The notes beneath the pieces are model-generated. The model worked only from the letters and a program-made list of their open reading frames with translations, was not told where the DNA came from and ran no database searches. Source: Kitasatospora indigofera (GTDB lineage: Bacteria; Actinomycetota; Actinomycetes; Streptomycetales; Streptomycetaceae). From it: a stretch of 64,000 nt of DNA. Positions within the stretch are counted from its first letter, which is position 1, and each line of letters opens with the position of its first letter. Both the position numbers and the translations under genes were made by a program. Shown piece by piece: positions 26,379-35,244 of the stretch. The stretch spans positions 310,001 through 374,000 of the forward strand of contig NZ_BNBO01000002.1 of NCBI RefSeq assembly GCF_014655955.1, read 5' to 3'.

Positions 26379-27281
26379 CTAGCGGTTGGTGGTGAGCAGG
26401 CCCCGGTTGCGCAGCACGCGGCGCTCGATCGGGGCGAAGAGCAGGAGATCGATGGCCATGCCGACGATCAGGATCAGGATGATGCCGAGCAGCACGCCGG
26501 ACATGTCGGCCGACTCGCGCTGGTTCTCCAGGTAGCGGCCCAGGCCCAGGCCGAGGTCGGGCGAGGCGGCGACGAGCTCGGCGGCCATCAGCGACCGCCA
26601 GGAGAACGCCCACCCCTGCTTGAGGCCGGCCAGGTAGCCGGGCAGGGCGCCGGGCAGCAGGATGTGCCGGGCGTTGGCCAGGCCGGTGGCGCCCAGGGTG
26701 CGGCCGGCCCGCAGGAACAGCGGCGGGACCTGGTCGATGCCCGACACCAGGCCGTTGGCGACGGAGGGGACGGCGCCGAGCAGGATGACGGCGTACATCA
26801 TCGAGTTGTTGATGCCGAGCCAGATCACGGCCGCCGGCACCCAGGCGACCGAGGGCAGCGACTGCAGGCCCGCGAGGATCGGTCCGACGGCCGTGCGCAC
26901 GGGCTTCACCCGGGCCACCAGCAGGCCGATCGGGGTCCCGATCGCGACCGCGGCCAGGAAGCCCGCGACGCCGCGCCAGACGCTGGTCCAGACGATGCTG
27001 AAGAGCGTGCCCGCCTGCCACAGGTCGACCAGCGAGCTCCAGACCATCCCCGGGCTGGGCAGCTTGTAGGAGGAAGTGAGCTCCAGGGCGAACGCGCCCT
27101 GCCAGAGGGCGAGGACGAGCAGCAGGGCGATCAGGGGCGGCAGGGCCTTCGTGCGCAGGACCTCGCTCAGCGGAGTGCCCTGCGTCTGGACGGCCTCCAG
27201 CGCGTCCAGGCCCGCCTCGACGCTGGCGGAGTCCGGCACCTGGGCCTCGTGCACGCTGGGGGCGGTGTCAGTGCTTGCCAT
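26379..27281 (-). CDS. ssuC: Sulfonate/nitrate-type ABC transporter permease
   Basis: A 300-residue integral membrane permease of the SsuC/TauC/NrtB group. Six helices are visible (LPPLIALLLVLALWQGAFAL, GVAGFLAAVAIGTPIGLLVA, GVLLGIILILIVGMAIDLLL). The EAA-type loop that docks to the ATPase has GRTLGATGLANARHILLPGA. It imports organosulfur compounds as a sulfur source with the two genes upstream. ATG 27281 is chosen because GGGGAG lies 8 bases upstream. It overlaps the end of ssuB by 14 bases, so the two are translationally linked. The exact substrate is unproven, and no SsuD monooxygenase is in the window. Confidence 0.85.
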   Translation of the reverse strand: MASTDTAPSVHEAQVPDSASVEAGLDALEAVQTQGTPLSEVLRTKALPPLIALLLVLALWQGAFALELTSSYKLPSPGMVWSSLVDLWQAGTLFSIVWTSVWRGVAGFLAAVAIGTPIGLLVARVKPVRTAVGPILAGLQSLPSVAWVPAAVIWLGINNSMMYAVILLGAVPSVANGLVSGIDQVPPLFLRAGRTLGATGLANARHILLPGALPGYLAGLKQGWAFSWRSLMAAELVAASPDLGLGLGRYLENQRESADMSGVLLGIILILIVGMAIDLLLFAPIERRVLRNRGLLTTNR

Positions 27282-28071
27282 GGCGGCGGATCTCCCCACG
27301 CAGTTCTTCGGTGATCTCGATGGACAGGTCCGCGACGCCGGCCGACTCGATGCGGCGCGGTTGCGGCAGGTCGATCTGCCACTCGCGGGCGACCCGGCCG
27401 GGACGGGAGGAGAGCAGCACCACGCGCTGGGCGAGCCGGACGGCCTCGCGCACGTTGTGGGTGACGAACAGGACGGTGAGCTTCTGCGCGGCCCAGATCC
27501 GGGTGATCTCGTCGTGCAGGACGTCCCGGGTGATCGCGTCGAGGGCGGCGAACGGCTCGTCCATCAGCAGCACGGAACTGCCCTGGGCGAGTGCGCGGGC
27601 CATCGCGACGCGCTGGCGCATGCCGCCGGAGAGCTCGTGCACGCGCTTGCCGTACGAGCCGCCGAGACGGACCAGCTCCAGCAGGCGCTCGGCCTCGGCG
27701 CGGCGCTCGGGGCGGGGCACGCCGTTGAGCCGCAGGGCCAGCTCGATGTTCTTGCCGGCCGTGAGCCAGGGGAAGAGCGCGTGCTCCTGGAACATCAGGG
27801 AGGGGCGCCCGCCGGGGACCTCGATGGTGCCCGAGGACGGCTTGTCGAGGCCGGCGACCAGGTTGAGCAGGGTGGACTTGCCGCAGCCCGAGGCGCCGAG
27901 CAGCGTGACGAACTCGCCGGGGGCGACGTCGAGGGTGATGTCGTCCAGCACGTGGGTCGCCGCTCCGGCGCGGCCGAAGGACTTGTGGACGTGCGAGATC
28001 CGGACGGCGGGGGAGCCGGCCAGGGCCCCGTCGTCGAGGGCGTCTTCCGAGGTGGTCAGTGCCGGGCTCAT
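27268..28071 (-). CDS. ssuB: Sulfonate/nitrate-type ABC transporter ATPase
   Basis: A 267-residue ABC ATPase. It has Walker A GASGCGKST, Q-loop FQEHALFPW, signature LSGGMRQRVAMARAL, Walker B VLLMDEPFAALD and switch His FVTHNVREA. The A-x-D-x-x-T segment after Walker B (LDAITRDVLHDEI) is typical of SsuB/TauB. An upstream ATG at 28098 lacks a ribosome binding site, while ATG 28071 has AGGAGG 7 bases before it. It powers the permease at 26379. A 215-base gap with a large hairpin separates it from ssuA. Confidence 0.88.
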   Translation of the reverse strand: MSPALTTSEDALDDGALAGSPAVRISHVHKSFGRAGAATHVLDDITLDVAPGEFVTLLGASGCGKSTLLNLVAGLDKPSSGTIEVPGGRPSLMFQEHALFPWLTAGKNIELALRLNGVPRPERRAEAERLLELVRLGGSYGKRVHELSGGMRQRVAMARALAQGSSVLLMDEPFAALDAITRDVLHDEITRIWAAQKLTVLFVTHNVREAVRLAQRVVLLSSRPGRVAREWQIDLPQPRRIESAGVADLSIEITEELRGEIRRHGKH

Positions 28072-28162
28072 CCGGGCACCTCCTGCATGAGTGGACATGG
28101 GCCCCTCCGGCCCGGTGGTGGGCGAGGAGGGTGATCCGGCGGACTGGCGAAGTGGGAGCCGG

Positions 28163-28221
28163 GGTCCGGCCCCGCCCGGCCCTGTGACTGGGCATCGACC
28201 GGGCGGGCGGGGTTCCGGACC
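28163..28221 (-). repeat. Imperfect long hairpin between ssuA and ssuB
   Basis: GGTCCGG (28163-28169) pairs with CCGGACC (28215-28221). CCCCGCCCGG and the GGGCGGGG-rich right side continue the stem. It lies in the 215-base gap inside the operon and could protect the ssuA end of the message or reduce read-through. Confidence 0.4.
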
Positions 28222-28286
28222 GCGGAGCTTGTGCGGATCGCGCTGCGGGTGCCGCGGCGGGCGGTGGGCCTGCCGCGGCGTACCGG

Positions 28287-29438
28287 CTACTTGGTGCCGA
28301 GCCCGGCGTCCGCCACGGCGTTCTGGCCGGCGGCCTTGAGCACCTTGTTGAGCAGGGTCAGGTCGTAGATCCCGGTCAGGTCGGGCTTCTTGAGCAGGCC
28401 CGCGGTCACCGCGTGGTCGGCCTCCGACTGCAGGGTGCTGGCCAGCGGGTCGTCCAGGAACTCGATGTCCTGCCAGGCCGGGTCGAGGATGCTGGCGTCC
28501 AGCGCGTTGCCGGCCGCCTCCTTGATGGCCGCGTTGGCGGAGGCCTTCGCCTTGTCCGGGTTGGCCTTGATGAAGGCGTTGGTGTTCACCGAGCCGCGCA
28601 GCACGGCCTCCACCACGTCCGGGTGCTCCTTGAGGAACTTCTGGGACACGATGATGTTGGTGATCACGAACTTGTTGTCCGGCCAGAGCGACTTCTCGTT
28701 CAGCAGGACCTTCGCGCCGAGGGTGACCAGCTTGGAGGCGGTCGGCTCGGGCACCCAGGCGCCGTCGATCGCACCGGAGCTGTAGGCGTCCGGGGTGACC
28801 TTGTTGTCGGTGCGGACCACCGAGACGTCGCCCGCGCCGCTGTCGGGGTTGACCTTCAGACCCTTGCCGGCGAGGTAGTTGAGCAGGGCGACGTCCTGGG
28901 TGTTGCCGCGCTGCGGGGTGGCGATCTTCTTGCCCTTGAGGTCGTCCACCGAGCTGATCTTGTCGGGGTTGACCACCAGCTTGACGCCGCCGGAGGCCGA
29001 GCCGCCGATGATCTTCAGGGCCTCGCTGTGCGACTGCACGTAGCCGTTGATCGCGGGCGAGGGGCCGATCCAGCCGATGTCGATCGAGCCGGCGTTCAGC
29101 GCCTCGATCTCCGCCGGGCCGGCGTTGAAGATCTGCGGCTTGACCTGGGTGGTGCCCAGCTCCTTCTGGAAGATGCCTTCCTTCAGGCCGACCAGCGGGG
29201 TGCCGTGGGTCAGGTTGGCGAAGTAGCCGATCTTGACCGAGTCGGCGGAGAGCTTGACGTCGCCCGCGGGGGAGGCCACCGCCGGTGAGCCGGCCGCCTT
29301 GTCGTCGCTCTTCGAGCCGTAGCCGCAGGCGGTCAGCAGGGTGACGGCGGTGAGGCCGGCGACCGCGGCCACGGCGGAGCGTCTGATCCGGCCGGCGGCG
29401 GGGCGGGCAGCACTATGGGGGAACTGGTTCGAAGCCAT
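28287..29438 (-). CDS. ssuA: Sulfonate-type ABC transporter substrate-binding lipoprotein
   Basis: A 383-residue binding protein. The lipobox LTAC sits near residue 38 after a hydrophobic segment. The mature part shows the SsuA/NrtA periplasmic-binding fold: VKIGYFANLTHGTPLVGL, then AGPAEIEALNAGSIDIGWIG, PSPAINGY, GKKIATPQRGNTQDVALLNY and VPEPTASKLVTLG. Substrates of the group are alkanesulfonates, taurine or nitrate. The sulfur-assimilation genes just upstream make organosulfur most likely. Its ATG lies 268 bases after cysN, with two hairpins between, so it may have its own promoter or be partly attenuated. Confidence 0.85.
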   Translation of the reverse strand: MASNQFPHSAARPAAGRIRRSAVAAVAGLTAVTLLTACGYGSKSDDKAAGSPAVASPAGDVKLSADSVKIGYFANLTHGTPLVGLKEGIFQKELGTTQVKPQIFNAGPAEIEALNAGSIDIGWIGPSPAINGYVQSHSEALKIIGGSASGGVKLVVNPDKISSVDDLKGKKIATPQRGNTQDVALLNYLAGKGLKVNPDSGAGDVSVVRTDNKVTPDAYSSGAIDGAWVPEPTASKLVTLGAKVLLNEKSLWPDNKFVITNIIVSQKFLKEHPDVVEAVLRGSVNTNAFIKANPDKAKASANAAIKEAAGNALDASILDPAWQDIEFLDDPLASTLQSEADHAVTAGLLKKPDLTGIYDLTLLNKVLKAAGQNAVADAGLGTK

Positions 29439-29585
29439 TCGAAGTCGTCCTGTTCATGGACGGACCGTCACTCGGCGGTCCGGGTACGGAAGCTGGGGAA
29501 TCGCTCGCGGCATCGTGATGCCGGGCAAGCCGGGCGGCGCGTGCTGTGCCAACTGTGGGATGGCACAGGGGCGGCCGGCCCGGTG

Positions 29586-29606
29586 ACAGGGGATCAGAGC
29601 CCCTGT
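29586..29606 (-). terminator. Hairpin between cysN and ssuA
   Basis: ACAGGGG and CCCCTGT (29586-29592, 29600-29606) form a 7-bp stem with a 7-base loop 100 bases after the cysN stop. A second small stem (GTGCC/GGCAC) lies at 29546-29566. Partial termination between the cys and ssu genes is possible. Confidence 0.4.
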
Positions 29607-29706
29607 CCGCCCACACATCGCGTCAGTCCGCCCTGGCCGCTGCCGAGGACGCCGCTGCCGATGCGGCCGCCTTCCTTGTCCATGCCCGAGAACGCCTCGT
29701 GGGGCA

Positions 29707-31062
29707 TCAGACCCAGTCCTCCTCGTCCGTCGCTTCCAGCGCGACCGTGTCGAAGGCCTCGCCCGCCATGCCGGCGGTGAGGGTGGTGCCGTCGGCCGGG
29801 TCGATCAGCAGGAAGGACCCGGTCCGGCGGTTGTCGGTGTAGTCGTCGAGCGACAGCGGCTCGGCGGTGCGCAGCACCACGTGGCCGATGTCGTTGACCG
29901 ACAGGCCCTCGGCGCCGGAGCGCTGTTCGAGGCTGTCGATGTCGATCCGGTAGCTGATCTCCTTGACCAGCGCGCGCACCGTCCGGGTGGTGTGCTTGAG
30001 CAGCACCTTGTCCCCGGCCCGCAGCGGGCGCTCGTGCAGGTGGCAGACGGTCGCCGCGACGTCCTTGGTGGGCGTCGGGACGCGGCCGGCCGCGATCAGG
30101 TCACCGCGCGAGACGTCGATGTCCTCGGCGAGGCGGACGGTGACCGACTGGGGGGCCCAGGCGATGTCCGTCTCCTTGCCGAGCGCGTCGATGCCGGCCA
30201 CCGTGGTGACGTGGCCCGACGGCAGGACGGTGACGGTGTCGCCGGTGCGCAGCACGCCGGAGGCGAGCTGGCCGGCGTACCCGCGGTAGTCGGGGAAGTC
30301 GGCGCTCTGCGGGCGGATCACGTACTGGACGGGGAACCGGACCGGCTCCTCGCTCGGGTCGCTGCCGACCGGCACGGTCTCCAGGTGCTCCAGCAGCGTC
30401 GGGCCGCCGTACCAGTCCATGTGCGCGGACGGCTCGACCACGTTGTCGCCGGCCAGGGCCGAGATCGGCACCGCCACCACGTCCTCGACGCCCAGCGAGG
30501 CGGCGTACGCGGTGAACTCCTTCGCGATGGCCGCGAAGACCGGCTCCGCGTACTCGACCAGGTCCATCTTGTTGACGGCCAGCACCACGTGCGGCACCCG
30601 CAGCAGCGCGGCCACGGCGGCGTGCCGGCGGGTCTGCTCGACCACGCCGTTGCGGGCGTCGACCAGCACGACGGCGAGTTCGGCGGTGGAGGCGCCGGTC
30701 ACCATGTTGCGGGTGTACTGCACGTGGCCGGGGGTGTCGGCGAGGATGAAGCGCCGGCGCGGGGTGGCGAAGTAGCGGTACGCGACGTCGATGGTGATGC
30801 CCTGCTCGCGCTCGGCGCGCAGGCCGTCGGTGAGCAGCGCCAGGTCCGGGGCCTCCTGGCCGCGGCTGAGCGAGACCCGCTCGACCGCCTCCAGCTGGTC
30901 GGCGAGCACGGACTTGGAGTCGTGCAGCAGCCGGCCCACCAGGGTGGACTTGCCGTCGTCGACGGAGCCCGCGGTGGCGAAGCGCAGCAGCGCGGTGGCC
31001 GCCGCCTCCTCGCCGAACGGGTTCTCGGAGGGGGCCTGGTTGTTGTGCAGATCGGTCGGCAT
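29707..31062 (-). CDS. cysN: Sulfate adenylyltransferase, GTPase subunit
   Basis: A 451-residue GTPase subunit of ATP sulfurylase. It couples GTP hydrolysis to formation of adenylyl sulfate by CysD. All G motifs are visible: G1 GSVDDGKST, switch II DTPGHVQYTRNMVTGAS, G4 NKMDLVE, G5 VPISALAGDNV. EF-Tu-like domains 2 and 3 follow (VIRPQSADFPDYRGYAGQLA; LKHTTRTVRALVKEI). There is no fused CysC kinase domain, and the kinase is separate at 32000. ATG 31062 lies 2 bases after the cysD stop, so the two subunits are made together. Confidence 0.96.
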   Translation of the reverse strand: MPTDLHNNQAPSENPFGEEAAATALLRFATAGSVDDGKSTLVGRLLHDSKSVLADQLEAVERVSLSRGQEAPDLALLTDGLRAEREQGITIDVAYRYFATPRRRFILADTPGHVQYTRNMVTGASTAELAVVLVDARNGVVEQTRRHAAVAALLRVPHVVLAVNKMDLVEYAEPVFAAIAKEFTAYAASLGVEDVVAVPISALAGDNVVEPSAHMDWYGGPTLLEHLETVPVGSDPSEEPVRFPVQYVIRPQSADFPDYRGYAGQLASGVLRTGDTVTVLPSGHVTTVAGIDALGKETDIAWAPQSVTVRLAEDIDVSRGDLIAAGRVPTPTKDVAATVCHLHERPLRAGDKVLLKHTTRTVRALVKEISYRIDIDSLEQRSGAEGLSVNDIGHVVLRTAEPLSLDDYTDNRRTGSFLLIDPADGTTLTAGMAGEAFDTVALEATDEEDWV

Positions 31063-31064
31063 GG

Positions 31065-32003
31065 TTAGAAGTACCCCTCGCGCTTACGGTCTTCCATGGC
31101 GGCCTCGGACACCTTGTCGTCCGCCCGGGTCGCTCCTCGCTCGGTCAGCCGGCTGGCCGCGATCTCGGCGATCACGTCGCCGATGCCGGTCGCGTCCGAG
31201 TCGACCGCGCCGGTGCAGGACATGTCACCGACCGTCCGGTAGCGCACCAGGCGCCGCTCCACGGTCTCGGTCTCCTTGGGGCCGCCCCACTCGCCGGCGG
31301 TGAGCCACATGCCGTTGCGGGAGAAGACCTCGCGCTCGTGGGCGTAGTAGATCTCGGGGAGTTCGATCTTCTCCCGCTCGATGTACTGCCAGACGTCCAG
31401 CTCGGTCCAGTTGGAGAGCGGGAAGACGCGCACGTGCTCGCCGACCGCGTGCTTGCCGTTGTAGAGGCTCCAGAGCTCGGGGCGCTGGCGGCGCGGGTCC
31501 CAGGCGCCGAACTCGTCGCGCAGGGAGAAGACGCGCTCCTTGGCGCGGGCCTTCTCCTCGTCGCGGCGGCCGCCGCCGAAGACGGCGTCGAACTTGCCCT
31601 GCTCGATGCCGTCCAGCAGCGGGACGGTCTGCAGCGGGTTGCGCAGGCCGTCCGGGCGCTCGCGCAGCCGGCCGTCGTCGATGAAGTCCTGCACGTGCGC
31701 GACGTGCAGCCGCAGGTTGTACCGGGCCACCGCGCGGTCGCGGTAGGCCAGCACCTCGGGGAAGTTGTGGCCGGTGTCGACGTGCAGCAGGGCGAAGGGC
31801 ACCGGCGCCGGCCAGAAGGCTTTCAGCGCCAGGTGCAGCATGACGATGGAGTCCTTGCCGCCGGAGAAGAGGATCACCGGGCGCTCGAACTCGCCGGCCA
31901 CCTCGCGGAAGATGTGCACCGACTCCGCCTCCAGCGCGTCGAGGTGCGACAGCGCGTAGGGGTTCTCGGCGGCATCGAGCAGGGTGTGGGTCGCGGTCGT
32001 CAT
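31065..32003 (-). CDS. cysD: Sulfate adenylyltransferase, catalytic subunit
   Basis: A 312-residue PP-loop ATP pyrophosphatase that adenylates sulfate. The PP-loop FSGGKDSIVMLHLALKAF lies near residue 45. Conserved segments such as LLHVDTGHNFPEVLAYRD, VFGGGRRDEEKARAKERVFS and WDPRRQRPELW match CysD. It acts as a heterodimer with CysN. Its ATG overlaps the cysC stop (ATGA, 32000-32003), and its own stop is 2 bases before cysN, so the order cysC-cysD-cysN is tightly coupled. Confidence 0.96.
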   Translation of the reverse strand: MTTATHTLLDAAENPYALSHLDALEAESVHIFREVAGEFERPVILFSGGKDSIVMLHLALKAFWPAPVPFALLHVDTGHNFPEVLAYRDRAVARYNLRLHVAHVQDFIDDGRLRERPDGLRNPLQTVPLLDGIEQGKFDAVFGGGRRDEEKARAKERVFSLRDEFGAWDPRRQRPELWSLYNGKHAVGEHVRVFPLSNWTELDVWQYIEREKIELPEIYYAHEREVFSRNGMWLTAGEWGGPKETETVERRLVRYRTVGDMSCTGAVDSDATGIGDVIAEIAASRLTERGATRADDKVSEAAMEDRKREGYF

Positions 32004-32596
32004 GCCAGTCCCCTCGTGGTCAGGAAGGTGTGCAGTTCGGCCGCGGACTCGGCGACGGCGCGGCCGTGCGTCTGCAGTCGCAGCTCCGGGCTCTCCGGTG
32101 CCTCGTACGGGTCGTCCACGCCGGTCAGGCCGGAGATCTCGCCGGCCGCCTGCTTGGCGTACAGGCCCTTGACGTCGCGCTCCGAGCAGACCTCGACCGG
32201 GGTGGCGACGTGGATCTCCAGGAACTCGGTGCCGTGCTCGCCGTGCCGCTCGCGGACGGCGGCGCGGGAGGCCGCGTACGGGGCGATGACCGGGGCCAGC
32301 ACCTTGACGCCGTTCGCGGCCAGCTTCTCGGCGACGAAGCCGATCCGGGTCACGTTGGTGTGCCGGTCCTCCTGGCTGAAGCCCAGGCCCTTGGAGAGGA
32401 ACTCGCGGATCTCGTCACCGTCCAGGACCTCCACCTTGTGGCCCTCGGCGCGCAGGCGCTCGGCGAGGGCGAAGGCGAGGGTGGTCTTGCCCGCGCTGGG
32501 CAGCCCGGTCAGCCACACCGTGGCGCCGCGCTCGCAGGGGGCGGCCGCGGGGGCCGCCTCTGCGGCTCCGTCGACTGCCGGTGTGTCTGTGGTCAC
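32000..32596 (-). CDS. cysC: Adenylyl-sulfate kinase
   Basis: A 198-residue kinase that converts adenylyl sulfate to PAPS. The Walker A GLPSAGKTT and the motif VLDGDEIREFLSKGLGFS are diagnostic; RHTNVTRIGFVAEKLA, FLEIHVATPVEVCSERDVKG and GLTGVDDPYEAPESPEL complete the family pattern. GTG 32596 is chosen because AGGAG lies 10 bases upstream and the longer open frame above it is shadow. Since the downstream reductase may use APS directly, CysC may serve PAPS-dependent sulfation. Confidence 0.94.
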   Translation of the reverse strand: MTTDTPAVDGAAEAAPAAAPCERGATVWLTGLPSAGKTTLAFALAERLRAEGHKVEVLDGDEIREFLSKGLGFSQEDRHTNVTRIGFVAEKLAANGVKVLAPVIAPYAASRAAVRERHGEHGTEFLEIHVATPVEVCSERDVKGLYAKQAAGEISGLTGVDDPYEAPESPELRLQTHGRAVAESAAELHTFLTTRGLA

Positions 32597-32634
32597 GGTG
32601 AATTCTCCTGGTGGTACGGGTCGGTGGGGCGGGA

Positions 32635-33333
32635 TCAGAGGTGGATGCCGCACTCGGTCTTGCCGGAGCCGGCCCAGCGCCCGGCGCGGGCCTCCTCGCC
32701 CTCGACGGGCTTGCGGGTGCACGACAGCGGCGAGCAGCCGACCGAGGTGTAGCCCTCCCACAGCAGCGGGTTGAGCAGGACGCCGTTGGCGGCGACGTAG
32801 GCGTCCACGTCCTCCTGGGTCCAGCGCGCGATCGGGGCGATCTTGACCTTGCGGCGCTTGGGGTCCCAGGACACCACCGGGGTGTCGGCGCGGGTCGGGG
32901 ACTCGTCGCGGCGCAGTCCGGTGGCCCAGGCGTCGTAGCCGCCGAGGCCGCGGTTCAGCGGCTCGACCTTGCGCAGCGAGCAGCAGAGGTCCGGGTCGCG
33001 GTCGTGCAACTGCGGTCCGTACTGGGCGTCCTGCTCGGCCACGGTCTGCAGCGGCGTCAGGGTGATGACGTTGACCGGCATCACCGCCGCCACCGCGTCC
33101 CGGGTGCCGATGGTCTCGGCGAAGTGGTAGCCGGTGTCGAGGAAGACCACGTCCACGCCGGGGAAGACCGAGGAGGCGAGGTGGGCGACGACCGCGTCCT
33201 CCATGGAGGAGGTGACGCAGAAGCGCTTGCCGAAGGTCTCGGCGGCCCAGCGCAGGACGTCCTGTGCGGACGCCTCCTCCAGGTCGCGGCCGGCCGCGGT
33301 GGCTATCGCCTCGTGATCAACCGTGCTGGTCAT
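32635..33333 (-). CDS. cysH: Phosphoadenylyl/adenylyl-sulfate reductase
   Basis: A 232-residue thioredoxin-dependent reductase that makes sulfite from APS or PAPS. SSMEDAVVAHLAS is the PP-loop remnant, and VDVVFLDTGYHFAET, WSxDPKRRKVKIAPIARWT-like and KTECGIHL (catalytic Cys) are present. DLCCSLRKVEPL is the first half of the iron-sulfur motif found in APS reductases. The second half reads CSPLSC, that is C-x4-C, where I expect C-x2-C. This is either a family variant or an insertion. The ATG at 33333 overlaps the end of the zinc-ribbon gene by 17 bases. The product sulfite feeds the siroheme reductase. Confidence 0.93.
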   Translation of the reverse strand: MTSTVDHEAIATAAGRDLEEASAQDVLRWAAETFGKRFCVTSSMEDAVVAHLASSVFPGVDVVFLDTGYHFAETIGTRDAVAAVMPVNVITLTPLQTVAEQDAQYGPQLHDRDPDLCCSLRKVEPLNRGLGGYDAWATGLRRDESPTRADTPVVSWDPKRRKVKIAPIARWTQEDVDAYVAANGVLLNPLLWEGYTSVGCSPLSCTRKPVEGEEARAGRWAGSGKTECGIHL

Positions 33334-33523
33334 CCTGGTTCCCCCCGTTCGCAGGTGTGCTCCGGTCCCCGGTGTTCGACGGCGACAGCAGGCCGAGGAA
33401 CTTCAGCTGGAACGCCCGGCGGCAGCTCGCGCACTCCCAGGCCCCGTGCCCGCCCTCGGCGGAGGGGCGCAGGTCCTCGTCCCCGCAGTACGGGCAGTGG
33501 AAGGGTGCGGCGCGCTCACTCAC
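33317..33523 (-). CDS. Small zinc-ribbon protein of the sulfur operon
   Basis: A 68-residue protein with two CxxC knuckles (FHCPYCGDEDL and WECASCRRAFQ), a zinc-ribbon that could bind RNA or a partner or donate metal. From memory streptomycetes carry a small unknown gene at this place between the siroheme reductase and cysH, so the order looks conserved. GTG 33523 overlaps the reductase stop (GTGA, 33520-33523), and GGAGG lies 10 bases upstream. It overlaps cysH by 17 bases, so all three are coupled. Function unknown; a role with the reductase iron-sulfur cluster is only a guess. Confidence 0.85.
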   Translation of the reverse strand: MSERAAPFHCPYCGDEDLRPSAEGGHGAWECASCRRAFQLKFLGLLSPSNTGDRSTPANGGNQDDQHG

Positions 33524-35244
33524 GAGAGGGCCTCCTCGGACGCCCGGGCGGTCCACTGGGCGAACCGCTCGCCTTCGGCGCGCTCGGCCTGGAAGCGCGT
33601 CAGGACCCGCTCCACGTAGTCCGGCAGGCCGTCCTTGGTGACCTTCAGGCCGCGGACCTTGCGGCCGAACCCGGCCTCCAGGCCCAGCGCGCCGCCCAGG
33701 TGCACCTGGTAGCCCTCGACCTGCTCGCCGTTCTCGTCGGTGACGAGCTGGCCCTTGAGGCCGATGTCGGCGACCTGGATGCGGGCGCAGGCGTTCGGGC
33801 AGCCGTTGATGTTGATGGTCAGCGGCTCGGCGAACTCCGGCAGGCGCTTCTCCAGCTCGTCGATGAGCGTGCGGCCGCGCTCCTTGGTCTCGACGATCGC
33901 GAGCTTGCAGTACTCGATGCCGGTGCAGGCCATCGTGCCGCGGCGGAAGGGCGAGGGGGTGACCCGCAGGTCCAGCGCCTCCAGGCCGGCCACCAGCGAC
34001 TCGACCCGGTCCTCGGCGACGTCGAGGACGATCATCTTCTGCTCGGCGGTGGTGCGCAGGCGGTCCGAGCCGTGGGCGGCGGCCAGGTCGGCGATCTGCC
34101 CGAGCAGCTTGCCGTCCACCCGGCCGACCCGCGGCGCGAAGCCGACGTAGAACCGGCCGTCCCGCTGGCGGTGCACGCCGACGTGGTCGCGCCAGGTGCC
34201 GCTCGGCTCCTTCGGCGCGGGGCCGTCGACCAGCTTGTACTTGAGGTACTCGTCCTCCAGCACCTGGCGGAACTTGTCCTTGCCCCAGTCGGCGACCAGG
34301 AACTTCAACCGGGCGCGGTTGCGCAGGCGGCGGTAGCCGTAGTCGCGGAAGATGCCGATGACGCCGCCGTAGACGTCCGCGACCTCCTCCAGCGGGACCC
34401 AGGCACCGAGGCGCACGCCGAGCTTGGGGTTGGTGGAGAGGCCGCCGCCGACCCAGAGGTCGAAGCCGGGGCCGTGCTCGGGGTGGACGACGCCGACGAA
34501 GGCGATGTCGTTGATCTCGTGGGCCACGTCCAGCAGCGGCGAGCCGGAGACCGCCGACTTGAACTTGCGCGGCAGGTTGGAGAACTCCGGGTTGCCGATG
34601 AAGCGGCGCTGGATCTCGTCGACGGCCGGGGTGCCGTCGATGATCTCGTCCTCGGCGATGCCGGCCACCGGGGAGCCGAGGATGACGCGCGGGGTGTCAC
34701 CGCAGGCCTCGGTGGTGGAGAGGCCGACGGCCTCCAGCTTCTGCCAGATCGCCGGCATGTCCTCGATCCGGATCCAGTGGTACTGGACGTTCTGCCGGTC
34801 GGTCAGGTCGGCGGTGTTGCGGCCGTACTGCTCGGAGACCTCGGCGATCGCCTTCAGCTGGGCCACCGTGAGGCGGCCGCCGTCGATCCGGACCCGGAGC
34901 ATGAAGTACTCGGCGTCCAGCTCGTGCGGGTCGAGGATCGCGGTCTTGCCGCCGTCGATGCCCTCCTTGCGCTGGGTGTACAGACCCCACCAGCGCATCC
35001 GGCCCCGCAGGTCGGCCGGGTCGATCGAGTCGAAGCCCCGCTTGGCGTAGATCGTCTCAATGCGTGTCCGCACGTTGAGACCGTCGTCGTCCTTCTTGAA
35101 CTGCTCGTTGGCGTTCAGCGGGGTGAAGTGCCCCATGGCCCACTGACCCTCGCCACGGTGGCGGGTCACCTTGCGGGCGGCGGCGGGGCGGGGCGCGGGG
35201 GCGCTCGCTTCCTGGGGCTCGACCGGGTCGGGAGTGGTGGCCAT
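33520..35244 (-). CDS. nirA: Ferredoxin-dependent sulfite (or nitrite) reductase, siroheme and 4Fe-4S
   Basis: A 574-residue reductase carrying siroheme and a 4Fe-4S cluster. The cluster motifs are CTGIEYC (C-x5-C, TMACTGIEYCKLAIVE) and CPNAC (C-x3-C, NGCPNACARIQVADIG). Duplicated ferredoxin-like halves are visible (RTRIETIYAKRGFDSIDPAD; LTDRQNVQYHWIRIEDMP; GFDLWVGGGLSTNPKLGVRL). The locus (cysH, cysC, cysDN) makes sulfite the probable substrate, giving sulfide for cysteine synthesis, although the family name is nitrite/sulfite reductase. GTGA overlap with the zinc-ribbon gene. A short leader ORF and a palindrome upstream suggest sulfur-responsive control. Confidence 0.93.
   Translation of the reverse strand: MATTPDPVEPQEASAPAPRPAAARKVTRHRGEGQWAMGHFTPLNANEQFKKDDDGLNVRTRIETIYAKRGFDSIDPADLRGRMRWWGLYTQRKEGIDGGKTAILDPHELDAEYFMLRVRIDGGRLTVAQLKAIAEVSEQYGRNTADLTDRQNVQYHWIRIEDMPAIWQKLEAVGLSTTEACGDTPRVILGSPVAGIAEDEIIDGTPAVDEIQRRFIGNPEFSNLPRKFKSAVSGSPLLDVAHEINDIAFVGVVHPEHGPGFDLWVGGGLSTNPKLGVRLGAWVPLEEVADVYGGVIGIFRDYGYRRLRNRARLKFLVADWGKDKFRQVLEDEYLKYKLVDGPAPKEPSGTWRDHVGVHRQRDGRFYVGFAPRVGRVDGKLLGQIADLAAAHGSDRLRTTAEQKMIVLDVAEDRVESLVAGLEALDLRVTPSPFRRGTMACTGIEYCKLAIVETKERGRTLIDELEKRLPEFAEPLTININGCPNACARIQVADIGLKGQLVTDENGEQVEGYQVHLGGALGLEAGFGRKVRGLKVTKDGLPDYVERVLTRFQAERAEGERFAQWTARASEEALS

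Noticed and set aside
29468..29566. A 32-codon minus-strand ORF with two Cys codons before ssuA, considered as a second sulfur leader peptide
   Set aside because: It has no ribosome binding site and lacks the HVDL-R-SSA-C pattern seen before nirA.
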